Shown: piece after piece, positions 26,412 to 35,571 of the stretch
How the letters are laid out: every line of letters begins with the position of its first letter
Position numbering within the stretch: position 1 is the stretch's first letter
Assembly (NCBI GenBank): GCA_937927975.1
Contig: CALEZT010000268.1
Span: forward strand, 62,001-126,000
DNA length: 64,000 nt
Direction: 5' to 3'
Origin: an uncultured Phycisphaerales bacterium
Lineage (GTDB): Bacteria > Planctomycetota > Phycisphaerae > Sedimentisphaerales > Anaerobacaceae
Notes under the pieces: model-generated
What the model saw: the letters and a program-made list of their open reading frames with translations, nothing else
The model's database searches: none
What the model was told of the DNA's origin: nothing
Translations under genes and position numbers: made by a program

Positions 26412-27023
26412 ATGGCAGGACAATCGGCAACGAAGTGGGTGGAAAAGGCACGCGAGGTGATCGCGTGTGAGAGTGCGGCGATCCGGGCGCTGACGGAGCA
26501 GGTCGATGAATCTGCGGCCGAGGTGGCCCGGCTGATGTTCAATTGCAGGGGCCATATCCTGGTCGCAGGGGCCGGGACATCCCGGGCGATTTCGCAGCGA
26601 TTTGCGCACTTGCTGAGCTGTTGCGGCACGCCGGCGATTGCCCTGCATGCAGCCGATTGTCTGCACGGCGGAGCCGGGGCCATCACGGGCGACGACGTTC
26701 TGTACGTCATCTCCAAGGGCGGCCACAGCCGGGAGATCAACTGCCTCGTCGAGATCGCCAAAGGCAAGGGCGCCAAGATCATCGCCCACACGGAGAACCC
26801 GGATTCCCCGCTGGCGAAGATGAGCGACGCGGTCTATAAGGTCAAGGCCCCGGAGGACGTGGACCCCTATGGCATGATCGCCACGGGCAGCTCGCTCGTC
26901 AACGGGGCCGCGTGCGACGTGCTGTGCGTGCTGCTGCTGGAGATGCGCGGCTACACGAAGGAGCAGTTCAGCATCACGCACCCGGAAGGGGCGGTCGGCA
27001 AGAAGATCGCGGAAGGAAAGTGA
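26412..27023 (+). CDS. SIS-domain phosphosugar isomerase
   Basis: 203 residues, a single SIS domain of the KdsD/GutQ/6-phospho-3-hexuloisomerase type without CBS domains. Landmarks are GHILVAGAGTSRAISQRFAH (phosphate-binding loop), GDDVLYVISKGGHSREI, AKIIAHTENPDSPLA and the C-terminal FSITHPEGAVGKK. It should isomerise a phosphorylated ketose or aldose in the cytoplasm. It starts 9 bp after the hydrolase and 12 bp before the dehydrogenase start, so it belongs to the same catabolic operon. Precise substrate is not deducible. Confidence 0.88.
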   Translation: MAGQSATKWVEKAREVIACESAAIRALTEQVDESAAEVARLMFNCRGHILVAGAGTSRAISQRFAHLLSCCGTPAIALHAADCLHGGAGAITGDDVLYVISKGGHSREINCLVEIAKGKGAKIIAHTENPDSPLAKMSDAVYKVKAPEDVDPYGMIATGSSLVNGAACDVLCVLLLEMRGYTKEQFSITHPEGAVGKKIAEGK

Positions 27024-27035
27024 ACGAGGTTGGGA

Positions 27036-28076
27036 ATGAAAGCAGCATACTTGACAGGGCCCAGGACGGTCGAATTGCGGGATGTCCCCGAACCGGCGGC
27101 GCCGTCCGGCGGGCTGGTGCTGGCGGTCAAGGCCTGCGGCATCTGCGGCTCGGACCTGCGGCGGTGGAAGGAAGGACCGCCCCAGGGCGTTGACGGCGTG
27201 ATTCCGGGCCACGAGGTCGGCGGTGTCGTGATCGAGGCCGGTGCGGGGCTGACGCGGTTTGCCGTCGGGGATCGACTGGCGATCGCGCCGGATGTCCACT
27301 GCGGCCGATGCTACTACTGCCGGCGCGGGCTCTACAATCTGTGCGACGATCTGCGATTCGTGGGCATCAACCCCGAATTCCCTGGCGGTCTGGCGGAGAA
27401 ACTCGTGCTCTCCGAGCAGGTCCTGGTCAACGGGATCGTGCACAGAATGCCCGAGGGCATGTCGTTCGCCGAGGGCAGCCTGGCCGAGCCGAGTTGCTCG
27501 GTGATCGCCTGTCACGACAGAGCGGGAACCGGGTTAGGCGACACAGTGGTGGTGATGGGCGCGGGACCCATCGGCTGTTTGCATATTGTGATCGCCAAGG
27601 CTCGTGGGGCTTCGGTGATCGTTTCGGAGCCCAGCGCCACGCGACGTGCGCTGGCCGAGAGGTTCGAGCCTCTGGCCGTGATCGATCCGACCGGCGGGGA
27701 CCTCAAGTCGCAGGTTCGCGACCTGACGCACGGGGTCGGCGCCGACATCGTGATTTGCGCCAACCCGATCGCCCAGACGCAAACCGACGCGGTCGAGATT
27801 GTGCGGAAACGCGGCAAGGTGGTCCTGTTCGGCGGCCTGCCCAAGGCCAACCCGATGGTGACCCTGGACAGCAATCGGATTCACTACGGCGAGATCGAGG
27901 TCTGCGGGTCCTTCTCGTACCATCCCACGGTGCACGAAACGGCCCTGGATCTGATCCATCGCAAAATCATACCGGCGGATCTGCTGGTGACGCATACGTT
28001 TGGTTTGAATGAAGCAGGCAAGGCATTCGAGGCCGCCGCGGCGGGCGAAGCGCTCAAAGTGGTGGTCACGACATAA
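27036..28076 (+). CDS. Zinc-dependent medium-chain alcohol/polyol dehydrogenase
   Basis: 346 residues, MDR superfamily. ATG 27036 is preceded by GAGG at 6 nt. Catalytic-zinc residues lie in KACGICGSD and GHEVGG. The structural-zinc cysteines are in CGRCYYCRRGLYNLC. The NAD(P)-binding site is VVMGAGPIGCLHIV. Relatives include sorbitol, threonine 3- and scyllo-inosose-type dehydrogenases. Here it presumably oxidises the imported sugar or a derived polyol. A palindromic hairpin (28081-28139) follows 4 bp after the stop. Confidence 0.9.
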   Translation: MKAAYLTGPRTVELRDVPEPAAPSGGLVLAVKACGICGSDLRRWKEGPPQGVDGVIPGHEVGGVVIEAGAGLTRFAVGDRLAIAPDVHCGRCYYCRRGLYNLCDDLRFVGINPEFPGGLAEKLVLSEQVLVNGIVHRMPEGMSFAEGSLAEPSCSVIACHDRAGTGLGDTVVVMGAGPIGCLHIVIAKARGASVIVSEPSATRRALAERFEPLAVIDPTGGDLKSQVRDLTHGVGADIVICANPIAQTQTDAVEIVRKRGKVVLFGGLPKANPMVTLDSNRIHYGEIEVCGSFSYHPTVHETALDLIHRKIIPADLLVTHTFGLNEAGKAFEAAAAGEALKVVVTT

Positions 28077-28080
28077 GAAG

Positions 28081-28139
28081 AAAAGGGGACATTCTGCTTT
28101 ATGGCGGCAGACAAGCGAAAAAGTAGAATGTCCCCTTTT
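28081..28139. repeat. Palindromic intergenic element (REP-like hairpin)
   Basis: Perfect 15-bp inverted arms, AAAAGGGGACATTCT (28081-28095) and its complement (28125-28139), around a 29-nt loop; pairing extends imperfectly a few bases inward. The right arm ends in TCCCCTTTTT, so it could also act as a terminator. GGGGACATTCT-type palindromes resemble dispersed REP/RAYT-associated repeats, but only one copy is in this window. Confidence 0.75.
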
Positions 28140-28159
28140 TGCCTCTTGGAGAAGACACT

Positions 28160-29509
28160 GTGATTGGTTTGAATGAGGAACTGGCCGCCAGACAGGCGGC
28201 GGGCAAGCCCGTCCGGATCGGTATGATCGGGGCGGGGCAGATGGGCGTCGATGTCGTCGCCCAGGTGGGGATGATGAAGGGCATCGACGTGGTCGCTGTG
28301 GCGGACGTCAACACCCAGCGGGCCCAGGAGGCCTTTCGCATCGGTATGCTCCAGGGCGAAGTCGTCGAGGCGGGGTCCGCCAAGGAGGCGGACGAAGCGG
28401 TGGCCGCTGGCAAGCGGGTCTTCACGAGCGACTACCGCGTCGTCACGGACATGAAAGAGGTGGACGTGATGCTCGAATCGACGGGCGTGCCGGAGGTCGG
28501 GGCCAAGGCGGCCCTTCGCTCGGCGCGCACCGGCCAGCAACTGGCGATGATGAACGTCGAGACCGACGTCACGGTGGGCCCGTTGCTGTGCTGGTATGCC
28601 CGGCGTAAGGGCTCGCTGTACGCGCTGGCGGCCGGCGACGAGCCCGCGGCCTGCAAGGAACTCTACGATTTCGCCGAGTCCTTGGGCTTCACCATTGTCG
28701 CGGCGGGCAAGGGCAAGAACAATCCGCTCGACCGGCACGCCAGGCCCAGCGACGAGAAGTGGGCCACCGAGGCCCGGCGTCGCGGCCTGAATCCGAATAT
28801 GCTGATCGAGTTCGTCGACGGCAGCAAGACGATGATCGAAATGGCCGCGGTCTCCAACGCCACGGGTCTTGTCCCCGACATCCGCGGCATGCACGGGCCC
28901 AGGACCACACGCGACAGACTCAATGAGATCTTCGCTCTCAAGAAGCACGGCGGGGTGCTGAGCCGGCAGGGCGTCGTTGATTATGGCATCGGCGGCATCC
29001 ATCCCGGCGTCTTCCTGGTCGTCACGACCGATCACCCTCGGCTACGGCAGGCCTTGGTCTATCGCGACATGGGCAACGGGCCTTACTACACGCTCTTTCG
29101 GCCGTACCACCTGTGCAGCATCGAGGTGCCGCTGACGTGCGCCATGCTCGCCATTCGCAAGAAATCGAACATGGTCCCGCTGAGTCGGCTGGTCTCGGAA
29201 GTCTTCGCTGTGGCCAAGCAACCCCTCAAGCCCGGCGACGTCCTCGACAGCATCGGCGGCGAACGGTTCTACAGCCTGATTGACACCTACGAGGTCGCCC
29301 GTAAGGAGAGACTGCTGCCCGTCGGGTTGGCCAAGGGCGCGACGGTGGTCCGGCCCGTGCCGCGGGATCAGCCGATCACACTGGACGATGTGAAGCTTCG
29401 CGAGCCCTCCACGCTCCTGGATCTGCGAAAGCTCCAGGACGACTGGATGGCCGGCCGCGTGAGTGAAGAGATACTGGCATCAACGCTGGACAGGATTGCC
29501 ATCGACTGA
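28160..29509 (+). CDS. COG4091-type NAD(P)-dependent oxidoreductase with C-terminal SAF domain
   Basis: 449 residues. GTG 28160 follows GGAGAAG and gives the expected N-terminus. The Rossmann fold is VRIGMIGAGQMGVDVVAQV, with VDVVAVADVN. The mid-section contains LESTGVPEVGAKAA and VETDVTVGPLL. The C-terminal ~70 residues form a SAF domain (LPVGLAKGATVVRPVPRD). The family is annotated as predicted homoserine-dehydrogenase-like, but its genomic settings are usually sugar or sugar-acid catabolism; no homoserine-pathway gene is nearby. It probably oxidises an intermediate of the island's sugar. Reaction unassigned. Confidence 0.8.
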   Translation: MIGLNEELAARQAAGKPVRIGMIGAGQMGVDVVAQVGMMKGIDVVAVADVNTQRAQEAFRIGMLQGEVVEAGSAKEADEAVAAGKRVFTSDYRVVTDMKEVDVMLESTGVPEVGAKAALRSARTGQQLAMMNVETDVTVGPLLCWYARRKGSLYALAAGDEPAACKELYDFAESLGFTIVAAGKGKNNPLDRHARPSDEKWATEARRRGLNPNMLIEFVDGSKTMIEMAAVSNATGLVPDIRGMHGPRTTRDRLNEIFALKKHGGVLSRQGVVDYGIGGIHPGVFLVVTTDHPRLRQALVYRDMGNGPYYTLFRPYHLCSIEVPLTCAMLAIRKKSNMVPLSRLVSEVFAVAKQPLKPGDVLDSIGGERFYSLIDTYEVARKERLLPVGLAKGATVVRPVPRDQPITLDDVKLREPSTLLDLRKLQDDWMAGRVSEEILASTLDRIAID

Positions 29510-29662
29510 GATACAGATTATGCTGCCCGCGGCAGCCTGTTTGTGGTGTGCCCATCAGGGCATGTCTTTCATGTGTGATGCACCCGTGAGGCGTAGAAGA
29601 CAACGTCTTACCGCGTCACTACGAACGCAAGCGAATACGCATCGATGATAGGGAGGTATAGA

Positions 29663-31084
29663 ATGTCAAACGCGGTGCTGGCGGCGATTGTTGGGAATCG
29701 CGACTTCTTTCCGGATCGGCTCGTGGCCGAGGGCCGGCAGGATATTCTGGCGCTGTTCAAGCAGATGAAGATCGAGCCTGTGATCCTGTCCGAGAAGGAC
29801 ACGAATCTGGGCGGCGTCGAAACATGGCAGGACGCCAGGAAGTGCGCGGACCTGTTCAAGGCCAACCGCGACCGAATCGACGGCGTCCTCGTCCTTCTGC
29901 CCAACTTCGGCGACGAGCGGGGCGTCGCCGAGACGATCAAGCTCTCCGGCCTGGACGTGCCGATTCTCGTGCAGGCCTATCCCGACGATCCGGACAGCTT
30001 CGCTGTGGAGCGACGCCGCGACGCCTGGTGCGGCAAGATCTCCGTCTGCAACAATCTGCGGCAGTTCGGCTATCCATTCTCGCTTACGACCGACCACACG
30101 GTCCGGCCGGACTGCGAATCGTTCAAGGCCGACTTGGAGCGGTTCGTTGGGATCTGCCGGGTGGTTCGCGGCCTGCGGAAGGCTCGACTCGGGGCCATCG
30201 GCGCCCGGCCCGGCGCGTTCAACACGGTCCGCTACAGCGAGAAGCTGCTCCAGGCCTGCGGCATCAGCGTCAACACGATCGATCTGTCCGAGCTGTTCGG
30301 AGTCGCCAACGCCATGAACGACAGCGACGCCAAGGTCAAGCAGCGGGTGGACGCCATCAAGGGCTACATCAAGACCGGCGAGGCTCCGCAGGAAAGGCTG
30401 GTGAAAATGGCCAAGCTCGGCATCGCCATCGATGACTGGACGGCCGCCAACGATCTCGACGCCACCGCGATCCAGTGCTGGACCTCGATCCAGAAGAACT
30501 ACGGCATCAACGCCTGCACGCTGATGAGCATGATGAGCGAGAAGCTCATGCCCAGCGCCTGCGAGGTGGACATCACCGGCGTGGTCTCGATGTACGCCCT
30601 GCAACTGGCCTCCGGCACGCCCAGCGCCCTGGTGGACTGGAACAACAACTACGGCGACGATCCGGACAAGTGCGTGCTCTTTCACTGCGGGAACTGGGCG
30701 AAGAGCTTCTTCCCCGAGGGCGATTTCACGATGACCGCCGCCGAGATCCTCGGCACGACGCTCGGCCAGGAGAACACCTGCGGCGCGATCACCGGCCGGG
30801 TGCCCGCGGGGCCTTTCACGTTCGCCCGGGTTTCCACGGACGACCTTAACGGCGAGATCATCGCCTACGTGGGCGAAGGCCGCTTCACGGACGACCCGCT
30901 CAAGACGTTCGGCAGCCGGGCGGTGGTGGAGATCCCCGACCTCCAGACGCTGATGCAGTACGTCTGCAAGAGCGGCTTCGAACATCACGTCGCCATCAAC
31001 AAGGGCAACACGGCTGCGATCCTGGCCGAAGCCTTCGAAACCTACTTCGGATTCGACGTTTATCATCACGAGACCTACCTGTAA
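29663..31084 (+). CDS. L-fucose/L-arabinose isomerase-family protein
   Basis: 473 residues, ATG 29663 with GGGAGG 6 nt upstream. Resembles the FucI/AraA superfamily: an N-terminal Rossmann-like region ([31 protein letters not shown]), a middle domain ([20 protein letters not shown]), and the metal-site region [21 protein letters not shown] with candidate Mn2+ ligands Glu/Asp and a later His (HHVAIN). It should interconvert an aldose and a ketose. It precedes an FGGY kinase by 55 bp, the usual isomerase-kinase pairing. Substrate unknown; many planctomycete homologues are only annotated as fucose-isomerase-like. Confidence 0.85.
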   Translation: MSNAVLAAIVGNRDFFPDRLVAEGRQDILALFKQMKIEPVILSEKDTNLGGVETWQDARKCADLFKANRDRIDGVLVLLPNFGDERGVAETIKLSGLDVPILVQAYPDDPDSFAVERRRDAWCGKISVCNNLRQFGYPFSLTTDHTVRPDCESFKADLERFVGICRVVRGLRKARLGAIGARPGAFNTVRYSEKLLQACGISVNTIDLSELFGVANAMNDSDAKVKQRVDAIKGYIKTGEAPQERLVKMAKLGIAIDDWTAANDLDATAIQCWTSIQKNYGINACTLMSMMSEKLMPSACEVDITGVVSMYALQLASGTPSALVDWNNNYGDDPDKCVLFHCGNWAKSFFPEGDFTMTAAEILGTTLGQENTCGAITGRVPAGPFTFARVSTDDLNGEIIAYVGEGRFTDDPLKTFGSRAVVEIPDLQTLMQYVCKSGFEHHVAINKGNTAAILAEAFETYFGFDVYHHETYL

Positions 31085-31139
31085 GGGTGATATCCGCGAA
31101 TCATGTGGGGTGTGCCGTTCGTGTGAAGGAGAAACATTC

Positions 31140-32651
31140 ATGTCATTGATCGGCCTGGATGTGGGGACCACCGGCTGCAAGGCGATCATCTTCGATCCGG
31201 CGGGACGTGTCCTCTCGCAGGCGTCGCGCGAGTATTCGATCCTGACGCCGCAGGCGAACTGGGCCGAGCAGGACGCCGAGCGCGTGTGGACGCTCGCCTG
31301 GGAATCGCTCAAAGAGGTCGTCGCGAAGAATGAAGGCGATCCGCCGAAGGCGTTGGCTCTCTCGGTCCAGGGCGAGGCGGTGATCCCGGTGGACGCTGAG
31401 GGACGAGCCCTCTGCCATGCCATTTTGGGCATGGATACTCGAACGGGCGACGAGAATCGATGGCTCGTCGGACGATTCGGAGGCGAGGCGCTCTTTGCCC
31501 GCACCGGGATGCCGGTCCACACGATCAACACGCTGCCCAAGCTGCTCTGGCTCCAGCGTCACGAACCCCAGGTCTGGAAGACGGCGCGGCAGTTTCTCCT
31601 GTATGAGGATTTCTTTCTCCGGCGGCTGGGCGGCAGGGCGACGATCAGCCATTGCCTGGCGTCGCGGACCCAGATGTACGACCTGGCCGCCGGCGGCTGG
31701 GCGACAGACATCCTGGACACGTGCGGGATCGATCCAAGCCGTCTGGCGCCGCTGGCTGCCCCAGACGTCGAAGTCATCGGTTCGCTTCGCAGGGACCTGG
31801 CCGACGAACTCGGACTCAAAGGCGAAATCCTCCTTGCCGGCGGCGGACATGACCAGGCCTGTGCGGCTCTCGGCAGCGGTGTGATTCGCGACGGCCTGGC
31901 GATGGTTTCGACGGGAACCGCCGAGGTGGTGGAAGTGGCCATGCAGACTCCCAAACTGGCTGCGGCCCTGCGGGAAGGGGGAATTTCCGTCTACCGTCAC
32001 GTCGTTCCGGGATTGTACGTGGCCATGACGCTCAATCACAGCGGCGGATTGCTGATGCGATGGTTCCGCGACACGTTCTGCCAGGCGGAGATCGAAGAGG
32101 CCCGCCGGACCGGTCGGGACGCTTACGACCTTCTGCTGGCGGGGAGTCCCCAGGGACCGACGGACCTGATGGTCCTGCCACATTGGGCCGGCAGCGGCAC
32201 ACCCACGCTCGACACATCCTCCCGGGGGGCGATCCTGGGTTTGTCCTTCGCCACGAGCCGATCCTCGCTGGCCAAGGCGATCCTCGAAGGGCTCGCGTTC
32301 GAGTTGCGGATCAACCTGGATTTGCTGCGGGACTGCGGCATCGCAATCGACGAACTCCGCGCAGTCGGCGGCGGGGCTCGCAGTCCGCTCTGGCTTGGGT
32401 TGAAGGCCGACATCTGTGGCGTACCTCTTCGCGTGCCGCGAGTGACGGAGGCCGCCTGTCTCGGCGCGGCGATGCTGGCGGGCGTGGCTAGCGGCGTGTA
32501 TCGGGATATCGAGACTGCGGTGAACAGCACGGTCCGCCTGGATCAGCACGTGGTCCCCGATCCGCAAAGCGAGACGGCTTATGCGGTCCGCTTCGAAACC
32601 TACAGACAACTGCATCCTGCCTTGAAGAATCTCCACATTTGCGGTACATAG
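31140..32651 (+). CDS. FGGY-family carbohydrate kinase (xylulokinase-like)
   Basis: 503 residues. ATG 31140 is supported by AAGGAG 8 nt upstream. The ATPase fold of the hexokinase/Hsp70/actin type is evident: phosphate-1 loop [16 protein letters not shown], sugar-site strand [13 protein letters not shown], the catalytic Asp region [14 protein letters not shown], phosphate-2 region VSTGTAEVV, and the FGGY signature region [20 protein letters not shown]. It phosphorylates the ketose made by the preceding isomerase. The product is probably the phosphosugar sensed by the SorC regulator, though that link is inference. Confidence 0.92.
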   Translation: MSLIGLDVGTTGCKAIIFDPAGRVLSQASREYSILTPQANWAEQDAERVWTLAWESLKEVVAKNEGDPPKALALSVQGEAVIPVDAEGRALCHAILGMDTRTGDENRWLVGRFGGEALFARTGMPVHTINTLPKLLWLQRHEPQVWKTARQFLLYEDFFLRRLGGRATISHCLASRTQMYDLAAGGWATDILDTCGIDPSRLAPLAAPDVEVIGSLRRDLADELGLKGEILLAGGGHDQACAALGSGVIRDGLAMVSTGTAEVVEVAMQTPKLAAALREGGISVYRHVVPGLYVAMTLNHSGGLLMRWFRDTFCQAEIEEARRTGRDAYDLLLAGSPQGPTDLMVLPHWAGSGTPTLDTSSRGAILGLSFATSRSSLAKAILEGLAFELRINLDLLRDCGIAIDELRAVGGGARSPLWLGLKADICGVPLRVPRVTEAACLGAAMLAGVASGVYRDIETAVNSTVRLDQHVVPDPQSETAYAVRFETYRQLHPALKNLHICGT

Positions 32652-32715
32652 AGAGCCGATGCCGATTCGCTGGAGTCGGCGGGAATCACAAGGCTCTTCG
32701 ATTCGGAGGATTGCC

Positions 32716-35571
32716 GTGCGCATCTTGGGGCTCATCCTGTCATACTTGTGCTGGACCGGACTTCTTCACGCCGCCAATCCGATCATGCGAGGCGCGGACC
32801 CGCACGCGATCGTGCTGGGCGATACGGTCTGGCTCTATCCCACGTGGAACGACGGCCAGGGAGAGCGGTTCTTCGTCTTCTCCTCCAAGGACCTTGCGAA
32901 TTGGGAGCGTCACGGCCCGTTGCTGGATCTCAAAGATGTGGCCTGGATCAAGGACGACGGCCAGGAACGGCACCACGCCTGGGCTCCGGCAATGCTGACC
33001 CGCGAGGGCAAGTACTATTTCTACTATTCCGTGGGGCCGCAGAACCCGACTCCGTCTCGGATCGGGGTTGCGGTCGGCGATTCGCCTGCTGGGCCGGTTC
33101 ACGACTGCGGAAAGCCCCTCGTGACCGGCGGGGACGGCTTCGAGGCGATCGATCCGATGGCGTTTGCCGATCCGAGGTCGGGCAAGGTCTATTTGTACGC
33201 CGGGGGCAGCGCAGGGGCGAAACTCCGTGTGTTCGAGCTGAATCCGGACCTGACCAGCATTGCACGAGAAATCCCTGTCGAGACCCCGCCGCAGTTCACG
33301 GAGGGGGCCTTCATGCACTACCACGACGGGCGATACTATCTCTCCTACAGTCATGGCAGTTACCGGCATTCCTCCTATTCCGTCCACTACGCGACCGCCG
33401 AGACGCCGACGGGGCCTTGGACCTATCGCGGCGCGATCCTCAGCAGCGATGCGACGCGCAAAGGGCCGGGACACCACTCCTTCATTCGCAGCCCGCTCAA
33501 TGGGCAGTGGTTGATCGTCTATCATCGCTGGGAGAACCAGAGGGGCGATGGACCTTATCGCGGCTCCCGGCGGATCTGCATCGATGCGATGGAGTATGAC
33601 GCCGACGGCTTGATCCGCCCGATCAAGATGACGGGACAACCCGCGGAAAGAGCGGCCGGGACGTTCACCAATCCGATCAATCCCGGCCCGGACCCGTGGA
33701 TGACGTACCACAAGGGCAACTACTATCTCACCACGACGCAGGGGGATTGCATCCGGATGTGGAAGGCCCCGACGGTGGCGGAACTGAAGACCGCTCGCGG
33801 CGCGGTGGTCTGGCGGGACGACGACCCCAGCCGTTCGCATGGGATCTGGGCTCCTGAGTTCCATTTCGTCGACGGTCGCTGGTACCTGTACTACACCGCG
33901 ATGGCTGCGACCAAGGTGGATACGACCCATCGTATGCACGTGTTGGAGAGCGAAGGCGACGACCCGCTGGGGCCGTACCATTACAGAGGACGGCTCTTCG
34001 ACCCGGCCAACGACTTCTACGCCATCGACGGTTCGGTCTTTCGCCATCCGGGCGACGGCGCCTGGTACTTCCTCTGGGCGGCGCATCCCGGCCACCGCAT
34101 CCGCATCGCGAAGATGGCCAATCCGTGGACGCTCGATGGTCCCAGCGTACAACTGGAGGCCTCAGGCTTCGGCTGCGAAGAGGTTCGCGAGGGGCCCGTC
34201 GTCCTGCATCGCAACGGCAGGCTCTTTCTGACCTACTCGGCCTGCGACACCGGCAAGCCCGACTACAAGCTCGGCATGCTCGTCGCCGACGAACTCGCAA
34301 ACGTCATGGACCCCAAGTCCTGGACGCAACACCCCGAGCCTGTCTTTGAACGCAACGATGAGACCGGCGTATTCGGGCCGGGACATCACGGCTTCTTCCA
34401 GTCCCCCGACGGTACGGAGGACTGGATCGTGTATCACGGCAAGACCTCATCGAACTACACCTACGCCGGACGCACGACGCGGGCCCAGAAGTTCACGTGG
34501 AACGCGGATGGCACGCCCTATTTCGGCAAGCCGCTGTCGCTCGATGTGACGCTGGCGGAGCCGTCGAATCGCGGGACGCAGACCGGAACCGGCATGACGT
34601 TGGAGTACGAGAATCCCGTTTGGGACGGTTATCTGGCCGATCCTCAGGTCCTCAAGACCCGCGGCGAGTACTATGCCTATGGCACCGGCCCCGAACACCA
34701 GGGCCGCCAGTTCCCGGTGCTGCACTCGAAAGATTTCGCGAAGTGGGAGTTCGTGGGCAATGCGTTGGAGACGCTGGCGGACCCGAAGGTGAAGGCCTAC
34801 TGGGCTCCGGAGGTTGCGCAGAGAGAGGGCAAGTTCTACCTTTACTATGCCGGCGAGTACCAGATGCGCGTGGCGGTTGCCGATCATCCGGCCGGTCCCT
34901 TCAAAGACACAGGCCGAATCCTGTTCCCAGACGAGCCCTTCTCGATCGACGGTCATCCGTACCATGATCCCCAGAGCGGCAGGTGGTATCTGTTCTTCGC
35001 GAAGGACTTCCTCGACCAGAGGGTGGGCACTGCGCTGGCGGTGGCGGAGTTGTCCGACGACATGATCTCGACGGTCGGGCCGGTGAAGACCGTTCTGCGG
35101 GCCGTCGGCGATTGGCAGATCTATGAACGCAACCGCACGATGTACGGCCGGGTCTTCGACGCCTGGCACACGGTCGAGGCTCCCTTCGTGGTCTTGCACG
35201 AGGGCCGATACTACTGTTTCTACTCCGGCGGCAACTGGCAGACGCCGGGCTATGGCGTGGGCTTCGCGGTCTCGGATCAGGTAATGGGGCCCTACAAGGA
35301 CGAGGCCAATCTCGAAGGGGCCACCGTGCTCAAGAGCATCCCCGGCAAGTTGATCGGGCCGGGACACAACAGCGTGATCCTCGGTCCAGACGACCGCACG
35401 CATTTCATCGTGTATCATTCGTGGAACCCCGAACGCACGCGACGCCAGATGTGCCTGGACCCGATGGAATGGACGCCGCAAGGGCCGCGGCCTGTCGATC
35501 CCGCGCGAGGGAAACGCGTGATTCATCTGCCTGTGAGGACTGGAGCAAGCAATGAGAATCCTGTACGTTGA
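32716..35571 (+). CDS. Secreted protein with three tandem GH43 five-bladed propeller modules
   Basis: 951 residues from GTG 32716, which has GGAGG 6 nt upstream and yields a clean signal peptide (VRILGLILSYLCWTGLLHA); an ATG at 32659 would add 19 residues without signal character. Three GH43 modules lie at about 21-308, 316-612 and 630-935. Each keeps the family's catalytic acidic triad: Asp28/Asp146/Glu196, Asp326/Asp438/Glu492 and Asp642/Asp745/Glu821 (contexts IDPMAF, IDGSVF, IDGHPY; TEGAFM, REGPVV, VEAPFV). GH43 enzymes are arabinofuranosidases, xylosidases or galactosidases. Three apparently active copies in one chain are unusual. The last 20 bases overlap the next gene. Confidence 0.9.
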   Translation: MRILGLILSYLCWTGLLHAANPIMRGADPHAIVLGDTVWLYPTWNDGQGERFFVFSSKDLANWERHGPLLDLKDVAWIKDDGQERHHAWAPAMLTREGKYYFYYSVGPQNPTPSRIGVAVGDSPAGPVHDCGKPLVTGGDGFEAIDPMAFADPRSGKVYLYAGGSAGAKLRVFELNPDLTSIAREIPVETPPQFTEGAFMHYHDGRYYLSYSHGSYRHSSYSVHYATAETPTGPWTYRGAILSSDATRKGPGHHSFIRSPLNGQWLIVYHRWENQRGDGPYRGSRRICIDAMEYDADGLIRPIKMTGQPAERAAGTFTNPINPGPDPWMTYHKGNYYLTTTQGDCIRMWKAPTVAELKTARGAVVWRDDDPSRSHGIWAPEFHFVDGRWYLYYTAMAATKVDTTHRMHVLESEGDDPLGPYHYRGRLFDPANDFYAIDGSVFRHPGDGAWYFLWAAHPGHRIRIAKMANPWTLDGPSVQLEASGFGCEEVREGPVVLHRNGRLFLTYSACDTGKPDYKLGMLVADELANVMDPKSWTQHPEPVFERNDETGVFGPGHHGFFQSPDGTEDWIVYHGKTSSNYTYAGRTTRAQKFTWNADGTPYFGKPLSLDVTLAEPSNRGTQTGTGMTLEYENPVWDGYLADPQVLKTRGEYYAYGTGPEHQGRQFPVLHSKDFAKWEFVGNALETLADPKVKAYWAPEVAQREGKFYLYYAGEYQMRVAVADHPAGPFKDTGRILFPDEPFSIDGHPYHDPQSGRWYLFFAKDFLDQRVGTALAVAELSDDMISTVGPVKTVLRAVGDWQIYERNRTMYGRVFDAWHTVEAPFVVLHEGRYYCFYSGGNWQTPGYGVGFAVSDQVMGPYKDEANLEGATVLKSIPGKLIGPGHNSVILGPDDRTHFIVYHSWNPERTRRQMCLDPMEWTPQGPRPVDPARGKRVIHLPVRTGASNENPVR

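Noticed and set aside
24654..27515. 953-codon open frame on the minus strand opposite the DUF4038, SIS and dehydrogenase genes
   Set aside because: Arg/Ala/Val/His-rich translation without domains; three clearly recognised genes occupy the plus strand. It is a high-GC antisense shadow.
28160..29509. Annotation as homoserine dehydrogenase (threonine/methionine biosynthesis)
   Set aside because: COG4091 name suggests it, but the SAF domain, the lack of an ACT domain and the sugar-catabolic neighbours argue against it.
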